A DNA stretch of 64,000 nucleotides from an uncultured Collinsella sp. (GTDB lineage: Bacteria > Actinomycetota > Coriobacteriia > Coriobacteriales > Coriobacteriaceae): assembly GCA_900541035.1 (NCBI GenBank), contig UQIN01000003.1, forward strand, positions 66,433 through 130,432, in the 5' to 3' direction. The translations under genes and the position numbers were made by a program. A model generated the notes under the pieces. It was not told the origin of the DNA. It searched no databases and worked only from the letters and a program-made list of their open reading frames with translations. Positions 25,349 through 33,482 of the stretch are shown here, piece by piece. Position 1 is the first letter of the stretch. Each line of letters begins with the position of its first letter.

Positions 25349-26563
25349 ATGGCCGATAAGATCCAGTGGGCGGGCAACACGATGCCCAAGAGCGATGACA
25401 AGCACTTGGGAATCATGAGTCTCGACCACGTGAAGAAGGCCCGCGCCTTCCACCAGTCGTTCCCTCAATATACCGTCACTCCGCTTGCCCGTCTGGACGG
25501 TCAGGCTGCGCGCCTGGGCCTGTCCAACCTGTGCGTTAAGGACGAGAGCTATCGCTTTGGCCTCAACGCCTTTAAGGTCCTGGGCGGCTCGTTTGCCATG
25601 GCCAACTACATTGCCGACGAGACCGGCAAGGACGTTGCCGAGTGCACCTTCGATTACCTGACTTCCGATCAGCTTGCCAAGGACTTTGGCCAGGCTACCT
25701 TCTTTACCGCCACCGACGGCAACCATGGCCGCGGCGTGGCATGGGCTGCCAACAAGCTGGGCCAGAAGGCTGTCGTGCACATGCCCAAGGGTTCCACCAA
25801 GCCCCGCTTCGATAACATCGCCGCCGAGGGCGCCACGGTGACCATCGAAGAGGTCAACTACGACGAGTGCGTGCGCATGGCGGCCGCCGAGGCCGACGCC
25901 TGCGAGCGCGGCGTTATCGTTCAGGACACCGCCTGGGAGGGCTACGAGAAGATCCCGTCTTGGATCATGGAGGGCTACGGCACCATGGCTTCCGAGGCTG
26001 CCGAGCAGCTGCGCGAGATGGCCATCAACCGCCCGACGCACGTCTTTGTCCAGGCTGGCGTGGGCTCGCTGGCCGGCGCCGTGGTGGGCTACTTCACCAA
26101 CCTGTATCCCGATAACCCGCCGACCTTTGTTGTGGTCGAGTGCGCGCCTGCCGCCTGCCTGTACAAGGGTGCTGCCGCCGGCGATGGCGATCCGCGTATC
26201 GTGGACGGCGACATGCCTTCCATCATGGCCGGCCTGTGCTGCGGCGAGCCCAACATCCTGGGCTGGGATATCCTGCGCAACCACACCACCGCCTTCGTGT
26301 CTTGCCCCGACTGGGTCACCGCTCGCGGCATGCGTACCCTGGGCGCCCCCGAGAAGGGCGACCCGCGCGTCATCTCCGGCGAGTCCGGCGCTGTGACCAC
26401 CGGCCTGGTCGAGACCCTCATGCTCGATCCCGAGTACGCCGAGCTCAAGGAACTCATCGGCCTGGACAAGACGAGCTCCGTGCTCTGCTTCTCCACGGAA
26501 GGTGACACGGACCCGGATCAGTACCGTCGCATCGTCTGGGAGGGCGAGTATCCGACCTGCTAG
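25349..26563 (+). CDS. dpaL: Diaminopropionate ammonia-lyase
   Basis: A 404-residue PLP enzyme of the YgeX family (E. coli about 398). ATG 25349 follows AAGGAG. Lys76 in YRFGLNAFKVLGGS is the expected Schiff-base lysine; TATDGNHGRGVAWAA is the substrate/PLP loop; QAGVGSLAGAVVGYF is the phosphate-binding glycine loop. It converts 2,3-diaminopropionate to pyruvate and two ammonia through 2-aminoacrylate. As first gene of arm B, followed by ygeY and ygeW, it would catalyse the last carbon-yielding step of purine breakdown. The 2-aminoacrylate released is a RidA substrate. A divergent YheO-type regulator and an operator-like palindrome precede it. Confidence 0.95.
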   Translation: MADKIQWAGNTMPKSDDKHLGIMSLDHVKKARAFHQSFPQYTVTPLARLDGQAARLGLSNLCVKDESYRFGLNAFKVLGGSFAMANYIADETGKDVAECTFDYLTSDQLAKDFGQATFFTATDGNHGRGVAWAANKLGQKAVVHMPKGSTKPRFDNIAAEGATVTIEEVNYDECVRMAAAEADACERGVIVQDTAWEGYEKIPSWIMEGYGTMASEAAEQLREMAINRPTHVFVQAGVGSLAGAVVGYFTNLYPDNPPTFVVVECAPAACLYKGAAAGDGDPRIVDGDMPSIMAGLCCGEPNILGWDILRNHTTAFVSCPDWVTARGMRTLGAPEKGDPRVISGESGAVTTGLVETLMLDPEYAELKELIGLDKTSSVLCFSTEGDTDPDQYRRIVWEGEYPTC

Positions 26564-26587
26564 CAGACTGACCTGTCCGGAGGCAGC

Positions 26588-26687
26588 CGGAGGACTTTAC
26601 TCCCTGCTCGGACAGTCCTGCTCGCACGGAGAGCACATTAAGTGCTCTCCGGCTCGTGCGGAACTCGCGACGGAGTAAAGTCCTCCG
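26588..26687. repeat. Nested palindrome between dpaL and ygeY
   Basis: The outer 16-bp arms are perfect (26588-26603, CGGAGGACTTTACTCC; 26672-26687, its complement). The inner 9-bp stem GGAGAGCAC / GTGCTCTCC (26628-26636, 26642-26650) extends by CGCAC / GTGCG with a small bulge. The 100-base element could form a cruciform or a long RNA hairpin. No T-run follows. Confidence 0.8.
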
Positions 26688-26800
26688 TCCGCCTCCTACG
26701 TTTACTTGCTTGCCGGGTACTCGACCTCACGCTGCTTGGCACAAGTGATCTATCTGAAATATCTACCTGTAGGTAAACCCTTGTAGAAAGGTTGACTGTT

Positions 26801-28186
26801 ATGACTAAGGAACTCGATTTCGAGGCAATTAAAAACGCTGCTGAGTCCCATCGTGCTGATATGACGCGTTTTCTTCGCGCAATGATTAGCCACCCCTCTG
26901 AGTCCTGCGAGGAGGGTGAGGTTGTCGCTTGCATTAAGGCCGAGATGGAGAGCCTTGGCTATGACGAGGTCAAGGTCGACGGCCTGGGCAACGTTATGGG
27001 CTTTATGGGCGAGGGCGACAAGATCATCGCCATCGACTCCCACATCGACACCGTCGGTATCGGCAACATCGAGAACTGGGATGCCGATCCCTATGAGGGC
27101 TACGAAACCGACGAGATCATCTACGGCCGCGGCGGCTCCGACCAGGAGGGCGGCATGGCTTCTGCTACCTATGCTGCCAAGATGATGAAGGACATGGGCC
27201 TCATCCCCGAGGGCTACAAGATCATGGTCGTCGGCACCGTCCAGGAAGAGGACTGCGACGGCATGTGCTGGCAGTACATCTACAACAAGGACGGCATTAA
27301 GCCCGAGTTCGTCATTTCCACCGAGCCCACCGACGGCGGCATCTATCGCGGTCACCGCGGCCGCATGGAGATCCGCGTCGACGTTCACGGCACCTCCTGC
27401 CACGGCTCCGCTCCCGACCGCGGCGACAACGCCATCTACAAGATGGCCGACATCATCGCCGACGTCCGCGCCCTCAACAACAACGGCTGTGACGAGTCGA
27501 CCGACATCAAGGGCCTCGTCAAGATGCTCGACCCCAAGTACAACCCCGAGCACTTCGAGGACGCCCGCTTCCTGGGCCGCGGCACCTGCACCGTCAGCCA
27601 GATCTTCTACACCAGCCCCAGCCGCTGCGCTGTCGCTGACTCCTGCGCCATCTCCATCGACCGTCGCATGACCGCCGGTGAGACCTGGGAGTCCTGCCTG
27701 GAAGAGATCCGTAACCTGCCGGCCGCCAAGAAGTACGGCGACGACGTGAAGGTCTCCATGTACATGTACGACCGTCCGTCCTGGACCGGCGAGGTCTACG
27801 AGACCGAGGCTTACTTCCCCACGTGGATCAACAAGGAGACCGCTCCGCACGTCAAGGCCCTCGTCGACGCCCACAAGGCCATGTTCGGTGACGAGCGCAT
27901 CGGCTGCGAGCCCAGCATGGACAAGCGCACCGGTCGCCCGCTGTGCGACAAGTGGACCTTCTCCACGAACTGCGTTTCCATCCAGGGCCGCTATGGCATC
28001 CCCTGCGTCGGCTTCGGCCCGGGTGCCGAGTCTCAGGCTCATGCTCCCAACGAGGTCACCTACAAGGACGACCTGGTCACCGCTGCCGCCATGTATGTGG
28101 CTGCCCTGAACCTCTACGATCCGAGCCAGGCCGATGGCGACGCCACCGTGTTCCGCGCCGGTCTGACCAACAACAAGATCGATTAG
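26801..28186 (+). CDS. ygeY: YgeY family M20 metallohydrolase (selenium metabolism-linked)
   Basis: A 461-residue M20 peptidase-family enzyme; ATG 26801 follows AGAAAGG, whereas an in-frame TTG at 26792 is less likely. Metal-site motifs are seen: IAIDSHIDTVG (His81, Asp83), GRGGSDQEGGMAS with the bridging Asp, the VQEEDCDG glutamate pair and STEPTDGG. M20 enzymes hydrolyse amide or carbamoyl bonds using two zinc ions. In this cluster it probably removes a carbamoyl group from a ureido intermediate on the way to 2,3-diaminopropionate; that substrate is inferred from the gene order dpaL-ygeY-ygeW and from published urate clusters. A long nested palindrome precedes it. Confidence 0.93.
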   Translation: MTKELDFEAIKNAAESHRADMTRFLRAMISHPSESCEEGEVVACIKAEMESLGYDEVKVDGLGNVMGFMGEGDKIIAIDSHIDTVGIGNIENWDADPYEGYETDEIIYGRGGSDQEGGMASATYAAKMMKDMGLIPEGYKIMVVGTVQEEDCDGMCWQYIYNKDGIKPEFVISTEPTDGGIYRGHRGRMEIRVDVHGTSCHGSAPDRGDNAIYKMADIIADVRALNNNGCDESTDIKGLVKMLDPKYNPEHFEDARFLGRGTCTVSQIFYTSPSRCAVADSCAISIDRRMTAGETWESCLEEIRNLPAAKKYGDDVKVSMYMYDRPSWTGEVYETEAYFPTWINKETAPHVKALVDAHKAMFGDERIGCEPSMDKRTGRPLCDKWTFSTNCVSIQGRYGIPCVGFGPGAESQAHAPNEVTYKDDLVTAAAMYVAALNLYDPSQADGDATVFRAGLTNNKID

Positions 28187-28208
28187 TCCCATTCCTCGAT
28201 CTTGTTGA

Positions 28209-28233
28209 GCCGGGGACAGCTCGTGTCCCCGGC
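28209..28233 (+). terminator. Strong hairpin after ygeY
   Basis: A perfect 10-bp GCCGGGGACA / TGTCCCCGGC stem with a 5-nt loop, 23 bases after the stop. No T-run, so termination may be partial and ygeW could still be reached. Confidence 0.55.
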
Positions 28234-28387
28234 ACCCCCTGTTGACTTGGGGCCCGCGGTCGTTATCTCCCATGCTTCCTCGACGGTAGCGGGTCCTCGT
28301 CATAGTGCTCTGCATGTTCTAGCCACACGCGCATGCCGGAGCACATCTACTCATTGCAATCGTTTCATCTTTGGAAAGGATATTTAC

Positions 28388-29590
28388 ATGGACGCCAAGT
28401 TTACCGAGCTCGTCGAGCAGCTGAACGGCCTCGATTTTAAGGGCATGTACGGCAGCGACTTCCTGCACACCTGGGATAAGACCACCGATGAGCTCAAGGC
28501 GCTCTACATCGTCGCCGACGCCCTGCGCGAGCTGCGCGAGAACAACGTTTCGTCCAAGATCTTCGATTCGGGTCTGGCCGTCTCCCTGTTCCGTGACAAC
28601 TCCACCCGTACGCGCTTCTCCTTCTCTAAGGCAGCCAACCTGCTCGGCCTTGAGCTGCAGGACCTGGACGAGAAGAAGTCCCAGATCGCCCACGGCGAGA
28701 CCGTCCGCGAGACCGCTACCATGATCTCCTTCATGGCCGACGTCATCGGCATCCGCGACGACATGTACATCGGCAAGGGCGACGCCTACATGGCCGAGGT
28801 CTCCGAGTCTGTCCAGCAGGCCTACGAGGACGGCGTTCTGGATCACCGCCCCACGCTCATCTCCCTGCAGTCCGATTCCGACCACCCCACGCAGTCCTCT
28901 GCCGACATGCTCTACCTCATCAACGAGTTTGGCGGCCTTGAGAACCTCAAGGGCAAGAAGGTTGCCGTCACCTGGGCCTATTCGCCCTCTTACGGCAAGC
29001 CGCTGTCCTGCCCGCAGTCGCTGATCAGCCTGCTGCCCCGCTTTGGCATGGACGTCACCCTGGCCCACCCCGAGGGCTATGACCTCATGCCCGAGGTCGT
29101 CGAGCGCGCCAAGGGCTATGCCGCCGAGTCCGGCACTACCTTTAAGCAGGTCAACACCATGGCCGAGGCCTTCGAGGGCGCCGACATCGTGATCCCCAAG
29201 AGCTGGGCTCCGTTTGCCGCCATGGAGAAGCGTACCAACCTGTACGCCGAGGGCGACGACGCCGGCATCGCAGCGCTCGAGAAGGAACTGCTCGCCCAGA
29301 ACGCCACCCATCAGGACTGGTGCTCCACGACCGAACTCATGGAGAAGACCGCCAACGGCCAGGACACCATCTTTATGCACCCGCTGCCCGCCGACATCTC
29401 CGGTGTCTCCTGCGAGCACGGCGAGGTTAACGCCGACGTCTTCGACATGCACCGCGTGGGCATGTACAAGGAGGCCAGCTACAAGCCGTACGCCATCGCT
29501 GCCATGATGTTCCTGCAGAAGGTTGCCGATCCCGCCGCTACCCTCAAGGCCCTCGACGAGCGTAACACCGCCCGTTGGCTCCAGGCCTAA
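28388..29590 (+). CDS. ygeW: Knotted carbamoyltransferase YgeW
   Basis: A 400-residue protein of the aspartate/ornithine carbamoyltransferase fold. ATG 28388 follows GGAAAGG. The carbamoyl phosphate-binding loop FRDNSTRTRFSF (STRTR at 72-76) and the YgeW-type second motif SDSDHPTQSSAD (about 162-173) are present, with MHPLPADISG near the end. In the catabolic direction it would transfer a carbamoyl group from a ureido intermediate to phosphate, giving carbamoyl phosphate and thus ATP with a carbamate kinase. No carbamate kinase (yqeA/arcC) is in the window, unlike in E. coli. The substrate is not established by sequence alone. Confidence 0.93.
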   Translation: MDAKFTELVEQLNGLDFKGMYGSDFLHTWDKTTDELKALYIVADALRELRENNVSSKIFDSGLAVSLFRDNSTRTRFSFSKAANLLGLELQDLDEKKSQIAHGETVRETATMISFMADVIGIRDDMYIGKGDAYMAEVSESVQQAYEDGVLDHRPTLISLQSDSDHPTQSSADMLYLINEFGGLENLKGKKVAVTWAYSPSYGKPLSCPQSLISLLPRFGMDVTLAHPEGYDLMPEVVERAKGYAAESGTTFKQVNTMAEAFEGADIVIPKSWAPFAAMEKRTNLYAEGDDAGIAALEKELLAQNATHQDWCSTTELMEKTANGQDTIFMHPLPADISGVSCEHGEVNADVFDMHRVGMYKEASYKPYAIAAMMFLQKVADPAATLKALDERNTARWLQA

Positions 29591-29613
29591 AGCCGGGCTG
29601 AGGTAAGCCATGT

Positions 29614-29653
29614 AAAGGGGGCGCTCTGCCAACCGGCGGGGTGCCCCCTTTTT
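29614..29653 (+). terminator. Intrinsic terminator after ygeW
   Basis: AAAGGGGGCGC and GTGCCCCCTTTTT form a stem of about 11 bp around a 16-nt loop, ending in T5. Confidence 0.85.
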
Positions 29654-29740
29654 GCATCGTGGGCGTGCGGGATAAGCGCTTTCGATGCGGATGCCCGCGG
29701 CGCGAGTTATGGGTACGATGGTTTCAGGGGAGGTATCACC

Positions 29741-30355
29741 ATGAAACTTGGATGCGTCATTATGGCTTCGGGCGAGGGCAAGCGGTTTGGCTCTAACAAG
29801 ATGCTTGCCGATATCTATGGCGAGCCGCTGATTGCCCGGACCATCGATTCGGTTCCCCGGGGCTTTGACGTCGTGGTTTCGACGCGTTGGCCCGAGGTCG
29901 CTCAGATTTGCGAGGACAAGCATTGCCCGTGCGTGCTGCACGACGGCGAGCTGCGCAGCGAAAGCGTCCGTGCGGGCCTTTCATGGGGAGTCGAACGCAA
30001 CTGGAAAGGTTGCCTCTTTTTGCCGGGCGACCAGCCGCTCGTGAGTTCGGGTTCATTTGAGGCTATGGTTCGTGCGTTTGACGAGTGTGGCCGCAAACAT
30101 CCGGTGCGTCTTGCGTGCAACGGTGAGCCTTCGAGCCCGGTGCTCTTTCCGGCGGAACTGCTCGATGCACTTATGTGTCTTGAGGGCAAGGACGGCGGCG
30201 GTTCGATCCTCAAGGACCGTACCGACGTGGTGCTGGTCGAGGCGCGTGCCTACGAGCTGTGGGACGTCGATACCGCCAAGGGACAGCAACGCATAACGGA
30301 GCATATCGCCGCCTGCTCGTATTTTGATCGCGTGGCCAACTGCATCAATCAATAA
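29741..30355 (+). CDS. ygfJ: YgfJ/MocA-type nucleotidyltransferase for molybdenum cofactor
   Basis: A 204-residue protein of the MobA/MocA NTP-transferase family. ATG 29741 follows GGGGAGGTATCACC. The nucleotide-binding start MASGEGKRFGSNKML (residues 8-22) and the metal-binding LPGDQPLVSS block are clear. MocA adds CMP to molybdopterin for xanthine-oxidase-type enzymes, so this gene probably finishes the cofactor of XdhD. YgfJ is the homologue in the E. coli selenium-linked cluster. It lies 9 bases before the hydA-like gene and forms a small unit with it. Confidence 0.88.
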   Translation: MKLGCVIMASGEGKRFGSNKMLADIYGEPLIARTIDSVPRGFDVVVSTRWPEVAQICEDKHCPCVLHDGELRSESVRAGLSWGVERNWKGCLFLPGDQPLVSSGSFEAMVRAFDECGRKHPVRLACNGEPSSPVLFPAELLDALMCLEGKDGGGSILKDRTDVVLVEARAYELWDVDTAKGQQRITEHIAACSYFDRVANCINQ

Positions 30356-30364
30356 GGAGCAATT

Positions 30365-31732
30365 ATGATCATCATCAAAAACGGCGCGCTCGTGACGCCC
30401 CAGGGGCTTCGCCGCGCCGATCTTGCCATGGAGGGCGATAAGATTGTGCGGATTGCCGCGGCAATCGAGCCGGGCGAGGGCGATACCGTCCAGGACGCCA
30501 CCGACTGTTGGGTGTTCCCCGGCTTTATCGACGGCCACACGCACATGCAGTGCTGGACTGGCATGGATTGGACGGCCGATAGCTTTGAGACCGGTACGCG
30601 TGCGGCTGCCTGCGGCGGTACGACGACCATCGTGGACTACGCGACGGCCGATCGCGGCGTGACCATGCCCGATGCCTTGGCCGAGTGGCATCGCCGCGCC
30701 GACGGAACCTGCACGGCCAACTACGCGTTTCATATGGCACTCGCCGAGTGGAATGAACGCAACCGCGCCGATCTTTCGGCCATGCGCGAGGCGGGCGTGT
30801 CGTCGTTTAAGACCTACTTTGCCTATGACCACCTGCGCCTGGACGACGCCGAGACGCTCGAGGTGCTGGAGGAACTCAAGCGCGTGGGCGGCATGCTCTG
30901 CGTGCATTGCGAGAACGGTACGCTGGTGAATGAACTGCAGAAGCGCGTGTACGAGCAGGGGATTCATGGGCCCGAGGGGCATGCGCTCAGCCGTCCGGAC
31001 GTGTGCGAGGCCGAGGCCGTGAGTCGTCTGCTGTATCTGGCGCACTTAGCCGGGGACGCTCCAGTCAATGTGGTGCACCTTTCGACCAAGCTGGGTCTTG
31101 AGGCCATCCGTGCCGCCAAGGCGCGCGGGCAGAAGAATATCTATGTCGAGACCTGCCCTCAGTATCTGATGCTCGACGATACTTGCTATCTGGAGCAGGG
31201 CGAGGACGGCTTTGCGGGCGCCAAGTACGTGATGAGCCCGCCGCTGCGCCATGCCGGTGACCGTGCCGCGCTGCGCGAGGCGCTTGTGGCCGGCGAGATC
31301 GATACTATTGCGACCGATCATTGCAGCTTTAACCTGCACGGGCAAAAGGACCGCGGACGCGACGATTTCCGCGCGATTCCCAACGGCGGACCCGGCGTGG
31401 AGCATCGTCCTGTCGCGATCGCTACGAGCTTTGAGGGACAGCTGGGTCCCGAGGATCTGTGCCGCTTGATGAGCGAGAACCCGGCGCGCATCTTTGGCAT
31501 GTATCCGCGTAAGGGCTGTCTTGCCGAGGGCGCCGATGCCGACGTGTGCGTGTGGGATCCTTGCGCGCGTTGGACGATCAGCGCCGCGACACAGCATCAG
31601 GCCGTGGACTACACGCCGCTCGAGGGCTTTGAGGCACATGGCCGCGCCAAGGCCGTGTTTGTGAACGGCGTGCTGGCGGCACGCGACGGCGAGCCCACCG
31701 GAGCCCAGCCCGGCCGCTACGTCCCCCGCTAG
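30365..31732 (+). CDS. hydA: HydA/HyuA-type dihydropyrimidinase (hydantoinase)
   Basis: A 455-residue cyclic amidohydrolase; ATG 30365 follows AAGGAGCAATT. Binuclear metal-site residues are visible: His58 and His60 in FIDGHTHMQCW, the carboxylated Lys149 in GVSSFKTYFAYD, then VNVVHLSTKLG and IATDHCSFNL with the catalytic Asp. The enzyme opens a cyclic ureide or hydantoin-like ring. In E. coli this is HyuA next to ygeY. Here it would open a ring intermediate of purine breakdown before carbamoyl removal by YgeY/YgeW. Substrate assignment is inferred from context. Confidence 0.92.
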   Translation: MIIIKNGALVTPQGLRRADLAMEGDKIVRIAAAIEPGEGDTVQDATDCWVFPGFIDGHTHMQCWTGMDWTADSFETGTRAAACGGTTTIVDYATADRGVTMPDALAEWHRRADGTCTANYAFHMALAEWNERNRADLSAMREAGVSSFKTYFAYDHLRLDDAETLEVLEELKRVGGMLCVHCENGTLVNELQKRVYEQGIHGPEGHALSRPDVCEAEAVSRLLYLAHLAGDAPVNVVHLSTKLGLEAIRAAKARGQKNIYVETCPQYLMLDDTCYLEQGEDGFAGAKYVMSPPLRHAGDRAALREALVAGEIDTIATDHCSFNLHGQKDRGRDDFRAIPNGGPGVEHRPVAIATSFEGQLGPEDLCRLMSENPARIFGMYPRKGCLAEGADADVCVWDPCARWTISAATQHQAVDYTPLEGFEAHGRAKAVFVNGVLAARDGEPTGAQPGRYVPR

Positions 31733-31752
31733 CAGCAAAGATGCCGTGTCCC

Positions 31753-31831
31753 CTCCTCAGTTGCGGTGAAATACGGACTGTTTGCGGCCGTCGGGCGGCC
31801 AAACAGTCCGTATTTCACCGCAACTGAGGAG
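31753..31831. repeat. Dispersed palindromic element, copy 1
   Basis: Perfect 32-bp arms (31753-31784 and 31800-31831) with a 15-nt GC-rich loop; the arm core is GTTGCGGTGAAATACGGACT. It lies between the convergent hydA and yqeC genes. A diverged copy with the same core is at 34545-34609. Confidence 0.9.
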
Positions 31832-31841
31832 ATGGGGCCGG

Positions 31842-32576
31842 CTACTTGAGGCTGCTGGCGACGACGGGGCGGTCGAGAGCTGCCTCGAAGCGGTCGGCCA
31901 TCGTGGGGTCGCTGAGCTTATCGACTTGGTTGAGCATGATGCGGGCATTATTGAGGTTCAGCATCCGCAGCTCGGCATTGAGCACCATGGCGACGCGCTC
32001 TGGGGTGGCAGCGTCGGTGAGCTCGCAGCCGCAACGCTCGCAAAAGAGCTCGGGGCGGTGGACGGCTTCGTTGATGGGCTTGCCGAGCCCCAAGGCGCCG
32101 ACGATCCAGACAACGTTTGCCGTGGCGGCGGGAATTACCGGCTCCCAGGCGGCATGCGCTTTGAGCGGGAGTCGCTTGCTGCCATCTGCCTCGGCCAGCA
32201 CATAGTCAAAGTGCCGTGCCAGCTCGTTGAGCGGCTCGGCGGGGGCGGAGAGCTTGCCTGTCTCCGGGTCCAAAACACCCGCCTGGCAGATACTTCCGCG
32301 GTTCATGCCCGCGCACGCCTCGCAGGTGCAGCCGGGAACATGCAGGGTCCCCGGCTTCCAAAGCGCGGCGTCCAGGCGACGGCTCGACCCGTCCCATGGC
32401 ACGCCGGCGACGGGAAACATGTGCGTGGTGGTGCAGAGGAGCACCCTGTCGCCGGCGCGCATGAGCTCAAGACCCAGCGTTTTGAGCAACGTCGACTTGC
32501 CGCCACTGCCGATAATTGCGGTAATGCCCGGCTCGATCTTGAGCGTGGAGGCAAGGTTTCCGCTCGTCGTTTCCAT
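31842..32576 (-). CDS. yqeC: Selenium-dependent hydroxylase accessory protein YqeC
   Basis: A 244-residue P-loop protein. The Walker A sequence IIGSGGKSTLL (Gly23-Thr29) opens the protein, followed by LLCTTTHMF and VLAEADGSKRLPLKAH, all typical of YqeC. Two Cys pairs (CTCEAC, CERCGC) are present. YqeC is one of the proteins that define selenium-dependent molybdenum hydroxylase systems and is thought to help install labile selenium; its exact chemistry is not established. It is divergent from yqeB with 102 bases between them, including TATAAT at 32589-32594, and its 3' end abuts the palindromic element. Confidence 0.92.
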   Translation of the reverse strand: METTSGNLASTLKIEPGITAIIGSGGKSTLLKTLGLELMRAGDRVLLCTTTHMFPVAGVPWDGSSRRLDAALWKPGTLHVPGCTCEACAGMNRGSICQAGVLDPETGKLSAPAEPLNELARHFDYVLAEADGSKRLPLKAHAAWEPVIPAATANVVWIVGALGLGKPINEAVHRPELFCERCGCELTDAATPERVAMVLNAELRMLNLNNARIMLNQVDKLSDPTMADRFEAALDRPVVASSLK

Positions 32577-32678
32577 CTGTTCACCGCCGTATAATACTGT
32601 GATAATAAATAATCATCAGAGTAGAGGTCGAACCGCTTTTGCTCTGCTCAAACCGTAGCACAGGGAGGTGCCCCGGGA

Positions 32679-33473
32679 ATGCTCGTTTATATTCGCGGTG
32701 CCGGCGATATCGCCACGGGCGTCGCCGCTCGCTTGGTGCGCGCTGGCGTGTCGGTCGTTATGGCCGATATCGCGGTTCCCACGTGCATCCGCCGCACAAT
32801 CAGTTTTTGCGAGGCCATTCGCCTGGGCGAGGTCCAGGTCGAGGGCATTCGCGCCCGCTTGGCGCAGACGCCGGCAGAGGCGCTCGAGATTACCCAAGCG
32901 GGGGATGTTGCCGTCGTGGTGGACCCTCAGGCCAAGATGCTCGATGAGCTTAAACCCGCGGCTGTGGTCGACGCGATTCTGGCCAAGCGCAACCTGGGTA
33001 CCACGCGCGACATGGCACCTGCCGTCATCGCCGTGGGGCCGGGCTTCACCGCGCCGGTTGACTGTGACGCCGTGGTCGAAACCATGCGCGGGCATTTCCT
33101 GGGCCGTGTCATTACCCAAGGTTCACCCCAGCCCAACACGGGCGTGCCGGGCATTATCGCTGGCTATGGCAAAGAGCGTGTTATCCACAGCCCCGCCGCC
33201 GGCGTGTTTCGGTCCGACCGCGCAATCGGCGACATCGTGCGCGCCGGAGACGTGATTGGCTACGCGGGCGATACGCCCATGCGCACGCAGATCGATGGCT
33301 GTCTGCGCGGGCTTTTGGCGAACGGCGTGCAGGTGACCGAGGGCTTTAAATGCGCCGATGTCGATCCGCGCGGCGATGCCAGCTATATCAACTACATTTC
33401 GGACAAGGCGACGTCGGTCGGCGGCGGCGTGCTCGAGGCACTCGCTATGCTCACCGATATCTTTAGAGGATAG
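32679..33473 (+). CDS. yqeB: YqeB/EF2563 family selenium-dependent Mo hydroxylase protein
   Basis: A 264-residue protein; ATG 32679 follows GGGAGGTGCCCCGGG. The start MLVYIRGAGDIATGVAARLV is the family's nucleotide-binding-like loop, followed by RRTISFCEAI and VVDPQAKMLDELKP. EF2563/YqeB proteins occur only with selenium-dependent molybdenum hydroxylases and are believed to take part in maturation of the Mo-Se site. It is 9 bases ahead of xdhC, so the two form one unit. Together with YqeC and YgfJ it argues that XdhD carries labile selenium. Confidence 0.92.
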   Translation: MLVYIRGAGDIATGVAARLVRAGVSVVMADIAVPTCIRRTISFCEAIRLGEVQVEGIRARLAQTPAEALEITQAGDVAVVVDPQAKMLDELKPAAVVDAILAKRNLGTTRDMAPAVIAVGPGFTAPVDCDAVVETMRGHFLGRVITQGSPQPNTGVPGIIAGYGKERVIHSPAAGVFRSDRAIGDIVRAGDVIGYAGDTPMRTQIDGCLRGLLANGVQVTEGFKCADVDPRGDASYINYISDKATSVGGGVLEALAMLTDIFRG

Positions 33474-33482
33474 AAGGCGGCA

